60,026 bases of DNA from JBGQOG01 sp052113705 (GCF_052113705.1 NZ_JBGQOG010000022.1:1-60026); one strand, 5' to 3'. Positions 1-9,673 are shown, counted from the first letter of the stretch. A program made the numbers and translations. The notes: generated by a model from the sequence alone, not told the origin.

Positions 1-712
1 GCAGTCTGTGCCGCTTCGGTGAGGGGGGTTCTACGGCCACACTCAAACCTCCGCAAGGCCCTTTTTCAAGAATTCTGACAGAAATGCGAAATGGCGCCTC
101 CTCCCGCGCGGCCCGGCCCCAAAATGCGACCCCGGCCGCGGCAGAGAGCGCGGCAAAATCCCCTGTTTTCCTTGGTCCTGCCACAGCATGGCCGGGGTCA
201 GCGCCGCCCATTTGTCGCGCGAAAGAAAATCGGTGCTTCGCCCCGGCGAGGACACCAGATGCGGCTTTTGAGGGGGTGGTTACCCCAGCTGTAGTGGTCA
301 TTTGCCGGGGAATCGGCGGGATCGAAGGCGCGGAATCGGGGAATCGCCCTCGCCGCGGCCGGGAATCGCCCCGTCGGAAACGGGCGATCCAGAGACCGTG
401 GGTGTTGGGTGGTACAGCGATGCCGCTGCGGCGCAGCACGCCGCCCGCCTCTCTCCCCTCGGGCGCCGATGCGGCACGAGGACCGGCCTTGCGGCGGCGC
501 CCGGGGCCCGGCTGGTTCTGGCCGCGGCAAAGGCGCCGCCCCCCCCCTTGGCGGAGGCGCTCGTCGGGTGAAGCAGGCGGTCGCGGCGCCGTACAGGGGG
601 GGCCGTGACGGGCCGCAGCACAACTTTTAGCAGAAAAATCGTCCCGATTGGTGGTCCCCCCGGCCATGACGCGCTAGCTTTACTGCACTGGAAGCAACAC
701 GGAGGACATCTG
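1..712. other. Left-edge region without a convincing gene
   Basis: No reading frame here looks like a real protein: the candidate frames are short, overlap on both strands and are rich in Arg, Pro and Gly, as expected of random GC-rich DNA. The stretch at about 300-395 repeats short blocks of the type GGGAATCG. The last ~100 bases must hold the promoter and ribosome binding site of the BCCT transporter gene at 713. No terminator or RNA gene was recognised. Confidence 0.6.
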
Positions 713-2356
713 ATGACAGATGTGACAACTCCGGGGATTCCAACCCCGGACGGTGCGGCGGACGTGATCGACACGGATTACACCATCGGCCAAGACAATC
801 TGGAAGGCAGCCTCGGCCCTTTTGGTTTTGACATCCACAACCCGGTTTTTCAGATTTCGGGTCTGAGTATCATTGCGTTTGTTTTTTACACGCTGGCATT
901 GCCGGAACAGGCGGGAGCGGTCTTCAGCTGGCTGTTTTCCACCGTCACCCACAGCTTCGACTGGTTCTTTCTCGGCGCGGCGAACATCTTTGTGCTGTTT
1001 TGCCTGATGCTGATCGTAACGCCCCTCGGCAATGTCCGCCTCGGCGGCGCAGAGGCGACACCGGATTACAACTATGTCGCCTGGTTCTCGATGCTCTTTG
1101 CCGCGGGCATGGGCATCGGCCTGATGTTCTACGGCGTTTCCGAACCCTTGACGCATTTCTCAACCTCGCTGGGTGGCGTCACACTCGGCGAAAACGGCAT
1201 CCGCACCGATTGGGCACCGCTCGGCGGCATGGCGGGCAATGAGGCCGAGGCGGCCCGTCTGGGCATGGCGGCCACGATCTTCCACTGGGGTCTGCACCCT
1301 TGGGCGATCTATGCGGTGGTCGGGCTGGCCCTGGCGCTGTTCAGCTACAACAAGGGCTTGCCCCTCACCGTGCGCTCGGCCTTTTACCCGATCCTGGGCG
1401 AGCGGATCTGGGGCTGGCCGGGCCATATCATCGACATCCTGGCGGTCTTTGCCACGCTCTTTGGTCTGGCAACCTCGCTCGGCTTCGGGGCGACGCAGGC
1501 GAATGCGGGCCTGAACCAGCTGTTCGGGATTCCCATCGGGGAGACCACCGAAGTGCTGCTGATCACCATCATCACCTCGATCGCGCTGGTCTCGGTGCTG
1601 CGCGGTCTTGATGGCGGGGTGAAAATCCTGTCCGAGATCAACATGGGGCTGGCGTTCCTGCTGCTGGCCTTCGTGCTGTTCGTGGGGCCGACATTGGCCA
1701 TTCTGACCACCTTCGGCTCTTCGCTGGTGGCCTATGCCGAATACCTGCCCGCGCTGGCCAATCCCTTTGCGCGTGAGGATGTGAACTTCAGCCAGGGCTG
1801 GACCTCGTTCTATTGGGCCTGGTGGATCAGCTGGTCTCCCTTCGTCGGCATGTTCATCGCCCGCGTCAGCCGCGGCCGCACGGTGCGCGAATTCATCACC
1901 TGCGTTCTGCTGATCCCCAGCCTCGTCTGTGTGCTGTGGATGAGCGTCTTTGGTGGCGCGGCGATTCAGCAGGTGGTGCAGGACGGCTATGCCGCCGCGC
2001 AAGAGGCGGAACTGCCGCGCCAGCTGTTCCTGATGCTGGATGCGCTGCCGCTGGCCGGGATCACCTCGGTGATCGGGATCGTGCTGGTGATCGTGTTCTT
2101 CGTCACCTCCTCGGATTCCGGTTCGCTGGTGATCGACACGATCACCGCGGGCGGCAAGGTGGATGCGCCGGTGCCGCAGCGGGTGTTCTGGTGCGTGTTT
2201 GAGGGGGCGGTGGCGATTGTGCTCCTGCTCTCGGCCGGGGGGCTGCAGTCGCTGCAATCCATGGTCATCTCGACCGGGCTGCCGTTCACGGTGGTGCTGT
2301 TGGTGATGTGTTACGCCATTTACAAAGGCCTGCGGGCCGAGCGCGCCATCCGCTGA
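713..2356 (+). CDS. BCCT-family betaine/choline/carnitine-type transporter
   Basis: Sodium- or proton-coupled uptake of a quaternary ammonium osmolyte across the inner membrane. The 547-residue protein has about 12 hydrophobic segments and the family signatures: a Gly-rich helix GMGIGLMFYGVSEPL near residue 135 and the tryptophan-rich block FYWAWWISWSPFVGMF followed by the RVSRGRTVREF loop near residue 370. Length is normal for the family (500-680) and there is no long cytoplasmic regulatory tail. An earlier in-frame start at 605 exists, but the ATG at 713 has a strong GGAGGA eight bases upstream. The gene is monocistronic, with a terminator directly after it. The substrate (glycine betaine, choline, carnitine or DMSP) cannot be told from sequence alone. 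Confidence 0.93.
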   Translation: MTDVTTPGIPTPDGAADVIDTDYTIGQDNLEGSLGPFGFDIHNPVFQISGLSIIAFVFYTLALPEQAGAVFSWLFSTVTHSFDWFFLGAANIFVLFCLMLIVTPLGNVRLGGAEATPDYNYVAWFSMLFAAGMGIGLMFYGVSEPLTHFSTSLGGVTLGENGIRTDWAPLGGMAGNEAEAARLGMAATIFHWGLHPWAIYAVVGLALALFSYNKGLPLTVRSAFYPILGERIWGWPGHIIDILAVFATLFGLATSLGFGATQANAGLNQLFGIPIGETTEVLLITIITSIALVSVLRGLDGGVKILSEINMGLAFLLLAFVLFVGPTLAILTTFGSSLVAYAEYLPALANPFAREDVNFSQGWTSFYWAWWISWSPFVGMFIARVSRGRTVREFITCVLLIPSLVCVLWMSVFGGAAIQQVVQDGYAAAQEAELPRQLFLMLDALPLAGITSVIGIVLVIVFFVTSSDSGSLVIDTITAGGKVDAPVPQRVFWCVFEGAVAIVLLLSAGGLQSLQSMVISTGLPFTVVLLVMCYAIYKGLRAERAIR

Positions 2357-2362
2357 CGCGCG

Positions 2363-2395
2363 AAAGGCCCGGCACCCTGCGGTGCCGGGCCTTTT
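2363..2395 (+). terminator. Rho-independent terminator of the BCCT gene
   Basis: A perfect 14-bp stem (AAAGGCCCGGCACC) with a 4-base loop, ending in TTTT, starts seven bases after the stop codon. Confidence 0.9.
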
Positions 2396-2437
2396 CACTG
2401 CTGCCGGGCCCTTTGCCACCCCCGGCTTCGGGCCTCT

Positions 2438-3193
2438 TCACTCAATCTTTTCATGTGCATCGGCCTGACCCTGGCGCCAATAGCCCGCCGCCTTCAGCCA
2501 GGGCAGCGGGTGCCCCCGCTCCTCCAGCAGGTAGCTGCGGACCGCGCGCGCAACCGAAGCCTCTGCCGCAATCCAGACGAAAGTGCCGGGCGCGATCGCA
2601 AGCCGCGCCAGCGCCGCCAGGAAAGGCGCCGCCTCTGCCGCAGCCGCCACCGGGCGGTGCAGCCAATGGCAGCTCAGCGCCGCTTTCGTCTCAAAGACCT
2701 GCTCATCTGCCGCGCCGGGCACGGCGATCAGCGCCGTCACCTTCGTGCCCGCCGCCATCTCTTCGATCCGGCGGCCAATCGCGGGCAAAGCCGTCTCATC
2801 CCCGATCAGCAGCCATTCGGCAATCGGCCCGCTGATCCGCTGCGAGCCGCGCGGCCCGGCAACGGTCAACCGGCCGCCCGGCACCGCCTGCAACGCCCAT
2901 TCGGTTGCAGGCCCGGCCTCATGCAGCGCGAAATCCAGCGTCAACGCCTGCTTTGCCCTGTCAAAGCGGCGCGGCGTGTAATCGCGCTTTTCCGGCTCAC
3001 CGCCATCGGTCGCCAGAAAAAGCTTCACGTGGTCATCCGGCGCGGCGCTGACGAAATCGGCCAGATCCGGGCCGCTCAATGTCACCCGCAGCATATGGGG
3101 CGTGAGCCGGTGAACCTCCGTCACCGTCAGCTCCCGGCGGCGCAATTCGTGGCGCAGCCGCTCAATCGTCGGCGGGGTCAGTATCTCTGTCAT
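2438..3193 (-). CDS. Siderophore-interacting protein (ferric-siderophore reductase, ViuB/SIP family)
   Basis: A 251-residue cytoplasmic flavoprotein of the SIP family, which reduces imported ferric siderophores to release Fe(II). Visible features are an N-terminal FAD-binding barrel (residues ~15-130) with the FAD motif RDYTPRRF, and a C-terminal NAD(P)H-binding half with the block LIGDETALPAI and the family-typical WIAAEAS segment. The C-terminal helix RSYLLEERG and the YWRQGQ end are also typical. The ATG at 3193 is preferred over an upstream alternative because AAGGA lies six bases before it. No siderophore transporter is adjacent in the window. It converges with the BCCT gene. Confidence 0.88.
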   Translation of the reverse strand: MTEILTPPTIERLRHELRRRELTVTEVHRLTPHMLRVTLSGPDLADFVSAAPDDHVKLFLATDGGEPEKRDYTPRRFDRAKQALTLDFALHEAGPATEWALQAVPGGRLTVAGPRGSQRISGPIAEWLLIGDETALPAIGRRIEEMAAGTKVTALIAVPGAADEQVFETKAALSCHWLHRPVAAAAEAAPFLAALARLAIAPGTFVWIAAEASVARAVRSYLLEERGHPLPWLKAAGYWRQGQADAHEKIE

Positions 3194-3421
3194 GATGGTC
3201 CTTGCGAGGCCGATGGGTCTGGCTGCTGCGGACATCAGGACACAGGGGCGGGGCAATCCCCGCCGGGGTCGCGCGGTGTCACCACCGGCATGTCCAGGCT
3301 GGCTCCCGGTTACGGGCGCGAGATTACAGCAGGCCAGACGCGAGACAAGCCGTTATGTTGCTGCGCACCGTCACATCCTGATGAGCCTGCGCCGGAAGCG
3401 TCCACCGCCACAGCCGCCGTT

Positions 3422-4108
3422 TCAGCCGCGCCCCTGCCATTCGGCCAGCGAGGGCGTCGGCAGATCGAAAACGTCGCCCGTACGGCAGTAGCCCGCACCC
3501 CCCATCCGGCCCAGCGCGTCCAGTGCCACCGGATCAACATGCAGCCGCTCATTCACGATGTCCGAGCGCAGATGCATCGCCACCACCCGCCCCAGCACGA
3601 TGGCCCGCGTCGGGCTGATCTCCAGCGTGATGTGGCGCAGACATTCCAGCGCCACCGGCGCTTGCGCGATAAAGGGGCTTTTCACCCGGTGCCCCGGCAG
3701 CGCGGTCAGCCCGGCGGCCTGCAGCTCATCCACCTCGGGCCCAAAGGCAACTGCCGTCACGTTCATCGCCTCCAGATTGGCCGTCCCCGCAATGTTCACC
3801 GTGAACTCTCCGATGTCGCGGATGTTGCGCCCGGTGTCCTTGGGGCTGCCGTCAGCGTGATTCTCGATCCCGATGCCGACGATGGCCGGGTCTGAGGACA
3901 GGACGTTGAAAAAGCTGAAAGGTGCTGCATTCACCCGCCCCTGCGGATCCACCGTGGTGATCCAGGCAATCGGCCGCGGCACCACGCTGCCGATCAGGAG
4001 TTTGTACCGGTCTTTGGCGGACATCTCGTCCAAATCGAAGCGGCGAAAGCCCCCGGCATCAGGCATCCGTTCAGGGGTCGGTTCAGGAGTCGGTTCAGGG
4101 GTCGGCAT
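3422..4108 (-). CDS. Flavin-reductase-like FMN-binding protein
   Basis: A 228-residue protein of the flavin reductase-like split-barrel family (DIM6/NTAB type). The signature block SVVPRPIAWITTVDPQG and the following NAAPFSFFN fit the FMN-binding core, and the remainder (EFTVNI, LECLRH) matches the fold. Such proteins reduce or bind FMN; the partner oxygenase is not visible here. The start is taken as the ATG at 4108, preceded by GAGGAA; TTG/ATG codons at 4123/4120 are possible but have no ribosome binding site. The first residues repeat the unit TPEP three times, encoded by a short direct repeat at about 4071-4105, a likely slippage-prone disordered tail. Confidence 0.85.
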   Translation of the reverse strand: MPTPEPTPEPTPERMPDAGGFRRFDLDEMSAKDRYKLLIGSVVPRPIAWITTVDPQGRVNAAPFSFFNVLSSDPAIVGIGIENHADGSPKDTGRNIRDIGEFTVNIAGTANLEAMNVTAVAFGPEVDELQAAGLTALPGHRVKSPFIAQAPVALECLRHITLEISPTRAIVLGRVVAMHLRSDIVNERLHVDPVALDALGRMGGAGYCRTGDVFDLPTPSLAEWQGRG

Positions 4109-4272
4109 CAGTTTCCTCATCAAAGCAGGCTGCAGCGCAGGCGCGGGTCAGATTGCATACAATTATTCGATCTTTCGTATGCAAAACAGAGCACATCCGC
4201 CGGTGATGGAACCCGACACGGCCCGTGCGGGTTAACTGACCGATTAGCAGGCAAACCGCTTGCAGGGAGAGC

Positions 4273-6222
4273 ATGATGAGAACTCTGAGAACCACCACCG
4301 CCCTTGTGGCCGGTCTGGCCGCACTGATCCCCACCGTGCTGCCCGCGCAGCAGGCAACGAAAGCGGCGGTCGAGGCCGAGATTTGCGTGAGCGACGCCAT
4401 TGCCGCAGGCAGCAGCGAAGCAGACGCCCGCGCCACCTGTGGCGCCGGCGACGCTGAGGCGACGCCGCCCGCGGCGGCAACGGACCCGGCGGCTGACGCA
4501 GCCCCCGCAACCGAACCCGCAACGGATCCTGCGCCAGAGAGCGCCGCACCCGCCGACACACCCCCGGAGGCGGCAGCACCAAACGCTGAGGCGCCCGAAG
4601 CCGCCGCACCGGATGCCCCGGCACAGGATGCTGCCCCCGACGCAGAGGCCCCCGCTGACGCGGCCGCGCCTGAAGCAGAGATGCCGGAGGCCGTTGTGCC
4701 CCCCGCAGCGCCCGAAGCGGCCCCCGAGGCGGCACCTGCCGAGCCTGAGGCAGCCCCCGCGGAAGCCCCTGAAGCCGCCGCGCCTGCGGAAGCCCCCGCC
4801 GAAAACGCGGCCCCCACTGAAGCAGCCCCTGCGGAAGCTCCGGCCACTGCGGCGCCCGACGCGGCACCGCAAACTGACGCCCAAGCCGATCCGGCACAGG
4901 CCCCGGCCGCCGGTGACACTGCACCCGAGGCAAGCGAGGCACCCGAGGGTTCGCCCGCACCGGAAGCCCCGGCCGCAGCTGACGCGACGACGGGGGCCGA
5001 GGCCGATGTGCAATCGGGTTCCAACGCAGAAACCACGGCTCCGGCTGCGGAATCCGCAGAAGATCCGGGGGTCGCTGCCGCCGCGGCAGCCGCATTGGCC
5101 GCAGCTTTGGGTGCACCGGATGCCGCTGAATCCGGCGCCGCCGTCGAGAACTCCGCCCTCGCGGCAGAGGCAGATGGCGCTGCCGGTACCAGCGGTGACG
5201 CTGGCGCGGCACCCGCCGCTGCCGAAGGCTCAACCGTGACCGAAGAAGTGGTGACGGAAGACAATGCCCGCACCTCGGCCGAGGATTTTGCCACCAGCGT
5301 CTCGGGTGCCGCCAGCACGACCGAAGCCGCCCCCGCGAAGAAGAAAGGCCTCTCGGATCTGGAAAAAGCCGCGATCGTCGGCCTCGGCGCCCTCGCCGTG
5401 GGCGCCATCCTGAACAATGGCAGCAAGGTTGCCGCCAATTCGGGCGACCGCGCCGTGGTGCAGAATCCCGATGGCAGCTACAGCGTGCTGAAAGATGACA
5501 ATGCGCTGCTGCGCCAGCCGGGCTCAACCATCCGCACCGAGACCTTTGCCGATGGCTCGACCCGCACCGTGGCCACCAAACAGGACGGCGCGCAGATCGT
5601 CACGGTGTATGACGCCCAGCGCCGCATCGTGCAGCGGACGCGGATTGAGGCCGATGGCACCCGCTACGTGCTGGTCGACGATTCCAAAGGCGCCGATCCG
5701 GTCGAGGTGTCGCAACTGCCGAAAGCCGATCTGAACGCCGAATATGACGACCACGGCGCGCTGGAGGAGGCTTTGGCACGCGAAACGCAGGGCAGCCGTC
5801 GCTTTACCCTGGCGCAGGTCCGTCAGATCTCGGCGGTTCGGGCACTCGCCCCGGCGATCGCGGTGAATGACATCACCTTCGCCACCGGTTCGTCCGCGAT
5901 CACGCCGGATCAGGCACGCTCGCTGGCGGATCTTGGCCGCGCCCTGCAACAACGCATCGCCGCCAACCCGCGTGAAATCTTCCTCGTGGAAGGCCATACT
6001 GACGCCGTTGGCAATGATGCCTTCAACCTCGCCCTGTCGGACCGCCGCGCGGAATCGGTGGCACTCGCCCTGACCGAATATTTCGACGTCCCCGCCGAGA
6101 ACCTCGTGGTTCAGGGCTATGGCGAGGAATATCTGAAGGTGCAAACCGAGGGTGCAGAGGCCCGCAACCGTCGCGCCAGCGTGCGCCGGATCACCGATCT
6201 GTTGCGGATGGCCTCGAACTGA
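4273..6222 (+). CDS. OmpA-family protein with a long Ala/Pro/Glu region
   Basis: A 649-residue exported protein. It begins with a signal peptide (residues 1-26, cleavage near LPAQQ). Residues ~55-350 are an extreme low-complexity stretch of Ala, Pro, Glu and Asp. A hydrophobic segment (AAIVGLGALAVGAIL) follows at ~365-380, then a tyrosine/arginine-rich repeat-like region that resembles other alphaproteobacterial OmpA proteins. The C-terminal OmpA domain (~530-645) carries the peptidoglycan-binding signature: FATGSSAIT, EGHTDAVG, LSDRRAESV and RNRRASVRR. It should tie the envelope to peptidoglycan through diaminopimelate. GGGAGA lies before the tandem ATGs at 4273 and 4276; either could be used. 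Confidence 0.85.
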   Translation: MMRTLRTTTALVAGLAALIPTVLPAQQATKAAVEAEICVSDAIAAGSSEADARATCGAGDAEATPPAAATDPAADAAPATEPATDPAPESAAPADTPPEAAAPNAEAPEAAAPDAPAQDAAPDAEAPADAAAPEAEMPEAVVPPAAPEAAPEAAPAEPEAAPAEAPEAAAPAEAPAENAAPTEAAPAEAPATAAPDAAPQTDAQADPAQAPAAGDTAPEASEAPEGSPAPEAPAAADATTGAEADVQSGSNAETTAPAAESAEDPGVAAAAAAALAAALGAPDAAESGAAVENSALAAEADGAAGTSGDAGAAPAAAEGSTVTEEVVTEDNARTSAEDFATSVSGAASTTEAAPAKKKGLSDLEKAAIVGLGALAVGAILNNGSKVAANSGDRAVVQNPDGSYSVLKDDNALLRQPGSTIRTETFADGSTRTVATKQDGAQIVTVYDAQRRIVQRTRIEADGTRYVLVDDSKGADPVEVSQLPKADLNAEYDDHGALEEALARETQGSRRFTLAQVRQISAVRALAPAIAVNDITFATGSSAITPDQARSLADLGRALQQRIAANPREIFLVEGHTDAVGNDAFNLALSDRRAESVALALTEYFDVPAENLVVQGYGEEYLKVQTEGAEARNRRASVRRITDLLRMASN

Positions 6223-6249
6223 GCGGCCCGTGACCTGACGCCAAGACCC

Positions 6250-6276
6250 AACGGCCCGCCCCACGGCGGGCCGTTT
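6250..6276. terminator. Bidirectional terminator between the OmpA and EEP genes
   Basis: A 10-bp perfect stem (ACGGCCCGCC) with a CCAC loop, followed by TTTT on the plus strand and preceded by A residues. It sits between two convergent genes and can serve both. Confidence 0.75.
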
Positions 6277-7005
6277 TCATGTGGTGGCGAGGCGCACATC
6301 CATCCAGATCGGCAGATGATCCGAGGCGACGCGCGCCTGCCCGCCCTCGGCCACCCCCGCCTCCAGCAGCGAGACCCCGGCATCATGCGCAAAACGGTCA
6401 AGATGCGCGATCGGGCGGCGGGCGTGAAAGGATTTCCCCGGCGTCAGCAGCGTGAAGCCGCGGGCCAGCCGCCCCAGCCCCACCTCGGTCGACCATTCGT
6501 TGAAATCACCGCCAATCACCGTCGGCGGCGGCGCATGCCGGTTCAATGCCGCCGTCAGCGCACTCAGTTGCGAGCGGCGCGAGGGGCGCAACAATCCCAG
6601 ATGCAGGCCACAGACCCGCAGCGCCCCCTCGGGTGCCGCGAGATCGGCGATCAGCGCACCGCGCGGCTCAAGCCCCGGCAGATCCAGCCGCTCAAGCCCC
6701 GTGAGATGCATGTCGGTCCGGGTCAGAATCGCATTGCCGTGCCAGCCGAGACTCACCCCGCTTTGCCCCGCCGCAATCGGCACCAGCCCGGTGATCTCGG
6801 CGATCAGCCCGCGCGGCAGCGCCGTGGGGCGCGATCCGAGTCGGCGGTCGGCCTCTTGCAAAATCACCACATCCGCCGCCAGCGCGGCAATCACCCGCAA
6901 GATCCGCGCCGGATCGGCCCGGCGGTCGGTTCCGACCGCCTTGTGCACATTGTAGCTCACAAAACGCAACGTGCCGGGCGCGCGCGGGGGCAATATCGAT
7001 GTCAT
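6277..7005 (-). CDS. Endonuclease/exonuclease/phosphatase-family hydrolase
   Basis: A 242-residue metal-dependent phosphodiesterase of the EEP (DNase I-like) superfamily. Diagnostic motifs in order: SYNVHKAVG near the N-terminus, ILQEADRR (catalytic Glu), GLHLGLL, GGDFNEW (metal-binding Asp/Asn) and SDHLPIW (catalytic Asp-His) near the C-terminus. No signal peptide is seen. The ATG overlaps the stop codon of the upstream PLD-like gene by one base, so the two are translationally coupled. The coupling suggests a membrane-lipid substrate, as in other EEP proteins paired with PLD enzymes, but this is inference. Confidence 0.85.
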   Translation of the reverse strand: MTSILPPRAPGTLRFVSYNVHKAVGTDRRADPARILRVIAALAADVVILQEADRRLGSRPTALPRGLIAEITGLVPIAAGQSGVSLGWHGNAILTRTDMHLTGLERLDLPGLEPRGALIADLAAPEGALRVCGLHLGLLRPSRRSQLSALTAALNRHAPPPTVIGGDFNEWSTEVGLGRLARGFTLLTPGKSFHARRPIAHLDRFAHDAGVSLLEAGVAEGGQARVASDHLPIWMDVRLATT

Positions 7006-8372
7006 CACAGGATCGGCGCCCCCAAACGAAACACCCCTTCGCCCAACCGCCGCACCAGTCCGGCGCGCGCAATGCCCTGCGTGCAACGCGCCTCTTGCGT
7101 GGTGAACCATTGCACCAAGCCGGACACCGAGGCGGGATCATACAGAAACAACGTCGCCTCAAAGTTCAGCAGCATCGAGCGCACATCGAAATTCGCCGAG
7201 CCGAGATAGGCCGTATCGTCCAATATCCCCATCTTGGCATGCAGCATCCCGCCCTGATAGCGCAGCACCTGACAGCCCACCCGGCCCATCTCGCGCAGAT
7301 ATGCGCCGCGGGCGATATCCGCGACCCGCTGATTGGAGCGGTCGGGCAGCATCAGCCGCACATCCACCCCGCGCCGCGCGGCGGTGGCCAGGGCATTGGT
7401 CAGCATCTCGGTCGGCAGGAAATAAGGTGTGGCGATCCAGACCCGCGTCTCGGCCCGGTGGATCGCATGCACCAGCGCGTCATGCAGCGCATCCTCGCGG
7501 CTGTCGGGGCCCGAAGGCACCAGCTGCGCCACCGCGCCCCCCGGCCCCTGCGGCGCGCAAGGCAAGGGCGCGGCGAGCGGCTGCGGATCCAGCACCTGCC
7601 AATCCGACAGGAACACATCCTCAAAGCATTGCACCGCCGGGCCGCGCAGCAGGAACGACAGGTCATTCCAGCGCGCCGGGTCCGCCTCGGGGCCGAGATA
7701 GTCGGCGCCGATGTTGCGGCCGCCCGCAAACACCGCCGCGCCATCCGCAATCACCATCTTGCGGTGGTTGCGCAGGTTGAAATGCCCCCGCGCCGGCCAT
7801 TGCAGAAAGGGCGAGAAGTAATGCACCTGCCCGCCCGCCTTTTTCAGATCGCGCAGCGCCCGGACCGGGTGCCGCAGGCTGCCCAGACGGTCGAGGATCA
7901 GGCGTACCGCCACCCCTGCCCGCGCCCGCTCGGTCAGCGCCTCAACAAACTGCCGCCCCACCGCATCATCGGCCACGATGTAAAACAGCGCGTCAATCCG
8001 GGCCTCCGCCCGGCCCACGAGTTCCATCAGCGCCTGATGCGCCTCGGTTCCGTCGGAGAGCAGGGTGAATTCATGCCCCGCCTGCGCCTCCGGCAGACCA
8101 AAGCGCGCGAAAAGATCGGCCAAGGGCGGCGCGGTCTCCGCAACAGCGCCAACAGGCAAGGTATCATAGCGGATCTTGGCATAGCTTGAGCGCTGCTTGC
8201 GAAACCCCAGCGCCAGAAACAGCGGCACGCCGACCCAGGGCAGCATCACCAGAAACATCAGCCAGGCGACCGAAGATTGCGGCGAGCGGCGCTGCTGCAG
8301 GATCAGCACGGCGGCAATCAGCACCAGAAAGGTACCGGTGACCACCGCCAGATGGGTTTCTGCCCAAAACAT
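7005..8372 (-). CDS. Cardiolipin synthase-like phospholipase D protein
   Basis: A 455-residue inner-membrane enzyme. Two N-terminal membrane helices (residues ~5-25 and ~35-57) are joined by a short basic loop, the usual bacterial cardiolipin synthase arrangement. Two PLD domains follow, each with an intact HKD motif: HRKMVIAD then GGRN in the first, and HAKMGILD then GSANFD in the second. Length fits cardiolipin synthase (~480). The expected reaction is transfer of a phosphatidyl group to make cardiolipin; other lipid phosphodiesterase roles are possible. It is the first gene of a two-gene operon with the EEP hydrolase. The start is ATG at 8372. Confidence 0.88.
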   Translation of the reverse strand: MFWAETHLAVVTGTFLVLIAAVLILQQRRSPQSSVAWLMFLVMLPWVGVPLFLALGFRKQRSSYAKIRYDTLPVGAVAETAPPLADLFARFGLPEAQAGHEFTLLSDGTEAHQALMELVGRAEARIDALFYIVADDAVGRQFVEALTERARAGVAVRLILDRLGSLRHPVRALRDLKKAGGQVHYFSPFLQWPARGHFNLRNHRKMVIADGAAVFAGGRNIGADYLGPEADPARWNDLSFLLRGPAVQCFEDVFLSDWQVLDPQPLAAPLPCAPQGPGGAVAQLVPSGPDSREDALHDALVHAIHRAETRVWIATPYFLPTEMLTNALATAARRGVDVRLMLPDRSNQRVADIARGAYLREMGRVGCQVLRYQGGMLHAKMGILDDTAYLGSANFDVRSMLLNFEATLFLYDPASVSGLVQWFTTQEARCTQGIARAGLVRRLGEGVFRLGAPIL

Positions 8373-8520
8373 ACCGCCGCCCTATTCTGCTTCGCGCCAA
8401 GACCGCCACGCGCTGCGCCAAATACCCGTGACTTACACATAACATAGGTCGCCCCTCGCCCGAGAGCCACCTGCATATCGACACAAATCAGTCCACCCGC
8501 GGGCTGGTGCCGCAGATGAG

Positions 8521-8551
8521 AAAAAACCCGCCGCAATTGCTTGCGACGGGT
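8521..8551 (-). terminator. Terminator of the branched-chain aminotransferase gene
   Basis: On the minus strand, arms CCCGTCGCA and TGCGGCGGG (one mismatch) with a 6-base loop are followed by TTTTTT. It lies 25 bases after the stop codon at 8576. Confidence 0.85.
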
Positions 8552-8575
8552 CAAATTTCTCAGTGGTTCCGGCAT

Positions 8576-9673
8576 TCAGCCGAGCGTGTGGCGCCAGCCA
8601 TGCGGATCGCTGCCCTTGCCCTTTTGCAGACCGACCAGCCGGTTGCGCAGGCTTTCGGTCAGCGCGCCGGTCTCGCCATTACCGATCGCAAAGGCGCCGC
8701 CCGCATGCCGCATCTCGCCGACAGAGGCGATCACCGCCGCCGTGCCACAGACGAAGACCTCGCGCACGCGGCCCGAGCGGGCATCGGCCTCAAACTCATC
8801 AAAGCTGTATTTCCGCTCGGTCACGGTGATGCCCTCGTCCCGGGCCAGCTGCATGATCGACTTGCGGGTGATCCCCGGCAGGATCGTGCCCAGCGGCGGC
8901 GTCATCAGGCTGCCGTCATCCAGCACGAAAAAGATGTTCATGCCGCCCAGCTCTTCGATCCATTTATGCTCGGCCGCATCGAGGAACAGCACCTGATCGC
9001 AGTCCTGACGGCTGGCCTCGGCCTGAGCGATCAGGCTGGCGGCATAGTTGCCGCCGCATTTTGCAGCCCCGGTCCCGCCCTGCGCCGCACGGGTATAGTC
9101 GCTGGAAACCCAAACCTTCACCGGTTTGGCGCCGCCCTTGAAATAGGCCCCCACCGGCGAAGCGATGACGCAGAAGATGTATTTATGCGCCGGGCGCACG
9201 CCCAGAAACGCCTCATCCGCGAACATGAAGGGGCGCAGATAGAGGCTGCCTTCGCCCTGCGGGATCCATTCCTTGTCGATCTCGACCAAAGCCTCAACCG
9301 CCGCCACGAAATCGGCCTCGGGCAGGGTGGGCATCGCCATCCGCTCGGCCGAGCTGTTGAAACGCGCGGCGTTTTCATAGGGGCGGAACAGCGCGAGACC
9401 TTTGGCCCCGTCATCGCTTTCGGTCCGGTAGGCCTTCATGCCTTCAAAGATTTCTTGCGCGTAATGCAGCACGGCACAGGCCGGATCAATCTGGAACGGC
9501 GCGCGGGCGCGCACCTGCGCGTCATGCCAGCCGAGTTCCTTGGTCCAGGTGATCGTGACCATGTGATCGGTGAAGACCCGCCCGAAACCCGGATCAGCCA
9601 ACACTTGGGCGCGATCCGCCTCCGATACCGGTGAAACCGACCGGTTGAGGGCAAAAGTCATCGTCTGGGTCAT
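8576..9673 (-). CDS. ilvE: Branched-chain amino acid aminotransferase
   Basis: A 365-residue PLP enzyme of fold type IV that carries out the final transamination of valine, leucine and isoleucine synthesis. The PLP lysine lies in the block GAAKCGGNYAAS. Other family features are HYAQEIFEGMKAY, RPYENAARFN, YLRPFMFA and the EELGGMNIFF segment after the lysine. Length (~360) fits the eukaryote-like BCAT type common in Rhodobacterales. The ATG at 9673 is chosen because the protein family begins here and CGGAG lies 11 bases upstream; a 12-residue upstream extension is unlikely. The gene is monocistronic with its own terminator. Confidence 0.93.
   Translation of the reverse strand: MTQTMTFALNRSVSPVSEADRAQVLADPGFGRVFTDHMVTITWTKELGWHDAQVRARAPFQIDPACAVLHYAQEIFEGMKAYRTESDDGAKGLALFRPYENAARFNSSAERMAMPTLPEADFVAAVEALVEIDKEWIPQGEGSLYLRPFMFADEAFLGVRPAHKYIFCVIASPVGAYFKGGAKPVKVWVSSDYTRAAQGGTGAAKCGGNYAASLIAQAEASRQDCDQVLFLDAAEHKWIEELGGMNIFFVLDDGSLMTPPLGTILPGITRKSIMQLARDEGITVTERKYSFDEFEADARSGRVREVFVCGTAAVIASVGEMRHAGGAFAIGNGETGALTESLRNRLVGLQKGKGSDPHGWRHTLG

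Noticed and set aside
4095..5438. A 447-residue Ala/Gly/Ser-rich minus-strand frame opposite the OmpA-family gene
   Set aside because: The composition is the reverse-complement reading of the Ala/Pro/Glu spacer; the plus-strand frame has the signal peptide and the OmpA domain.
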